Source: Hydrocarboniphaga sp965279055 (GTDB taxonomy: Bacteria > Pseudomonadota > Gammaproteobacteria > Nevskiales > Nevskiaceae). From it: 64,000 nucleotides of DNA. A model generated the notes under the pieces. It was not told the DNA's origin, made no database searches, and worked only from the letters and a program-made list of their open reading frames with translations. Below, one piece after another: positions 63,996 through 64,000 of this stretch. The DNA lies in assembly GCF_965279055.1 (NCBI RefSeq), contig NZ_OZ257125.1, positions 3,348,001-3,412,000 of the forward strand, given 5' to 3'. Each line of letters begins with the position of its first letter. Position 1 is the stretch's first letter. Both the position numbers and the translations under genes were made by a program.

Positions 63996-64000
63996 CGAAG

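Overview
The window is about 64 kb of GC-rich DNA (mostly well above 60% G+C) with tightly packed genes. It looks like a chromosomal segment of a gammaproteobacterium near the Nevskiales/Solimonadaceae or Xanthomonadales. The reasons are gammaproteobacterial gene orders (surA-pdxA-rsmA; rhlB divergent from trxA-rho), a complete Flp/Tad pilus locus, a DUF1302 outer-membrane protein, a polyhydroxyalkanoate-system protein, P450 and MAPEG genes, and several families of intergenic palindromes. The taxonomic call is inference; there is no rRNA or tRNA in the window to test it.

Layout. 1-2907: 3' part of surA, then pdxA and rsmA. 2936-3397: a small phosphodiesterase. 3405-15296: a minus-strand block with, in transcription order, flp pilin, tadE, cpaB, cpaC, cpaE/tadZ, cpaF/tadA, tadB, tadC, tadD and a DUF3613 gene, followed by a PAS-GGDEF-degenerate-EAL protein. 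15450-16292: apaH, probably the displaced end of the surA operon. 16289-21853 (minus): rhlB, pgeF, a YCF48-like beta-propeller and an MMPL/RND exporter. 22214-24231: trxA and rho, the latter with a long low-complexity N-terminal extension. 24425-31304: metal-dependent hydrolase, DUF1302 porin-like protein, purD, purC, MAPEG and small genes.

31408-38672 held a small gene group (carotenoid-desaturase-like flavoprotein, nucleotidyl-cyclase-like protein, RDD membrane protein). It is now split by a 3.7-kb lower-GC segment bounded by a perfect 153-bp direct repeat. The segment contains an intact IS5-type element with CTAG target duplication, a secreted beta-helix protein, a methyltransferase and the first 36 codons of a serine recombinase. 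38849-43787: TetR regulator with a divergent RND adaptor-permease pair and an operator-like palindrome. 43986-48434: LuxR-type regulator overlapping a metallo-beta-lactamase-fold hydrolase, an aminopeptidase lipoprotein whose start lies beside a repeat, a periplasmic protein and a 5'-3' exonuclease. 48728-51192: a lower-GC XhoI/PaeR7I-like restriction-modification pair. 51290-63995: P450, a secreted EF-hand protein, DUF72, DUF3014, a glycine-zipper protein with a hairpin over its ribosome binding site, a short RecQ helicase, an MFS transporter, two AI-2E/PerM-type proteins, a quinone oxidoreductase, a PHA-system protein, a TlpA-like thioredoxin and a small lipoprotein.

The most unusual items are the 153-bp-repeat-bounded insertion that splits an operon, three 66-bp palindromes of identical length, a two-copy cloverleaf-type palindrome whose second copy supplies the N-terminal codons of a lipoprotein gene, the Tad locus lying between rsmA and apaH with no apaG, and a 10-bp stem covering a Shine-Dalgarno sequence at 55226-55255. 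I saw no CRISPR array, prophage, tRNA or rRNA.
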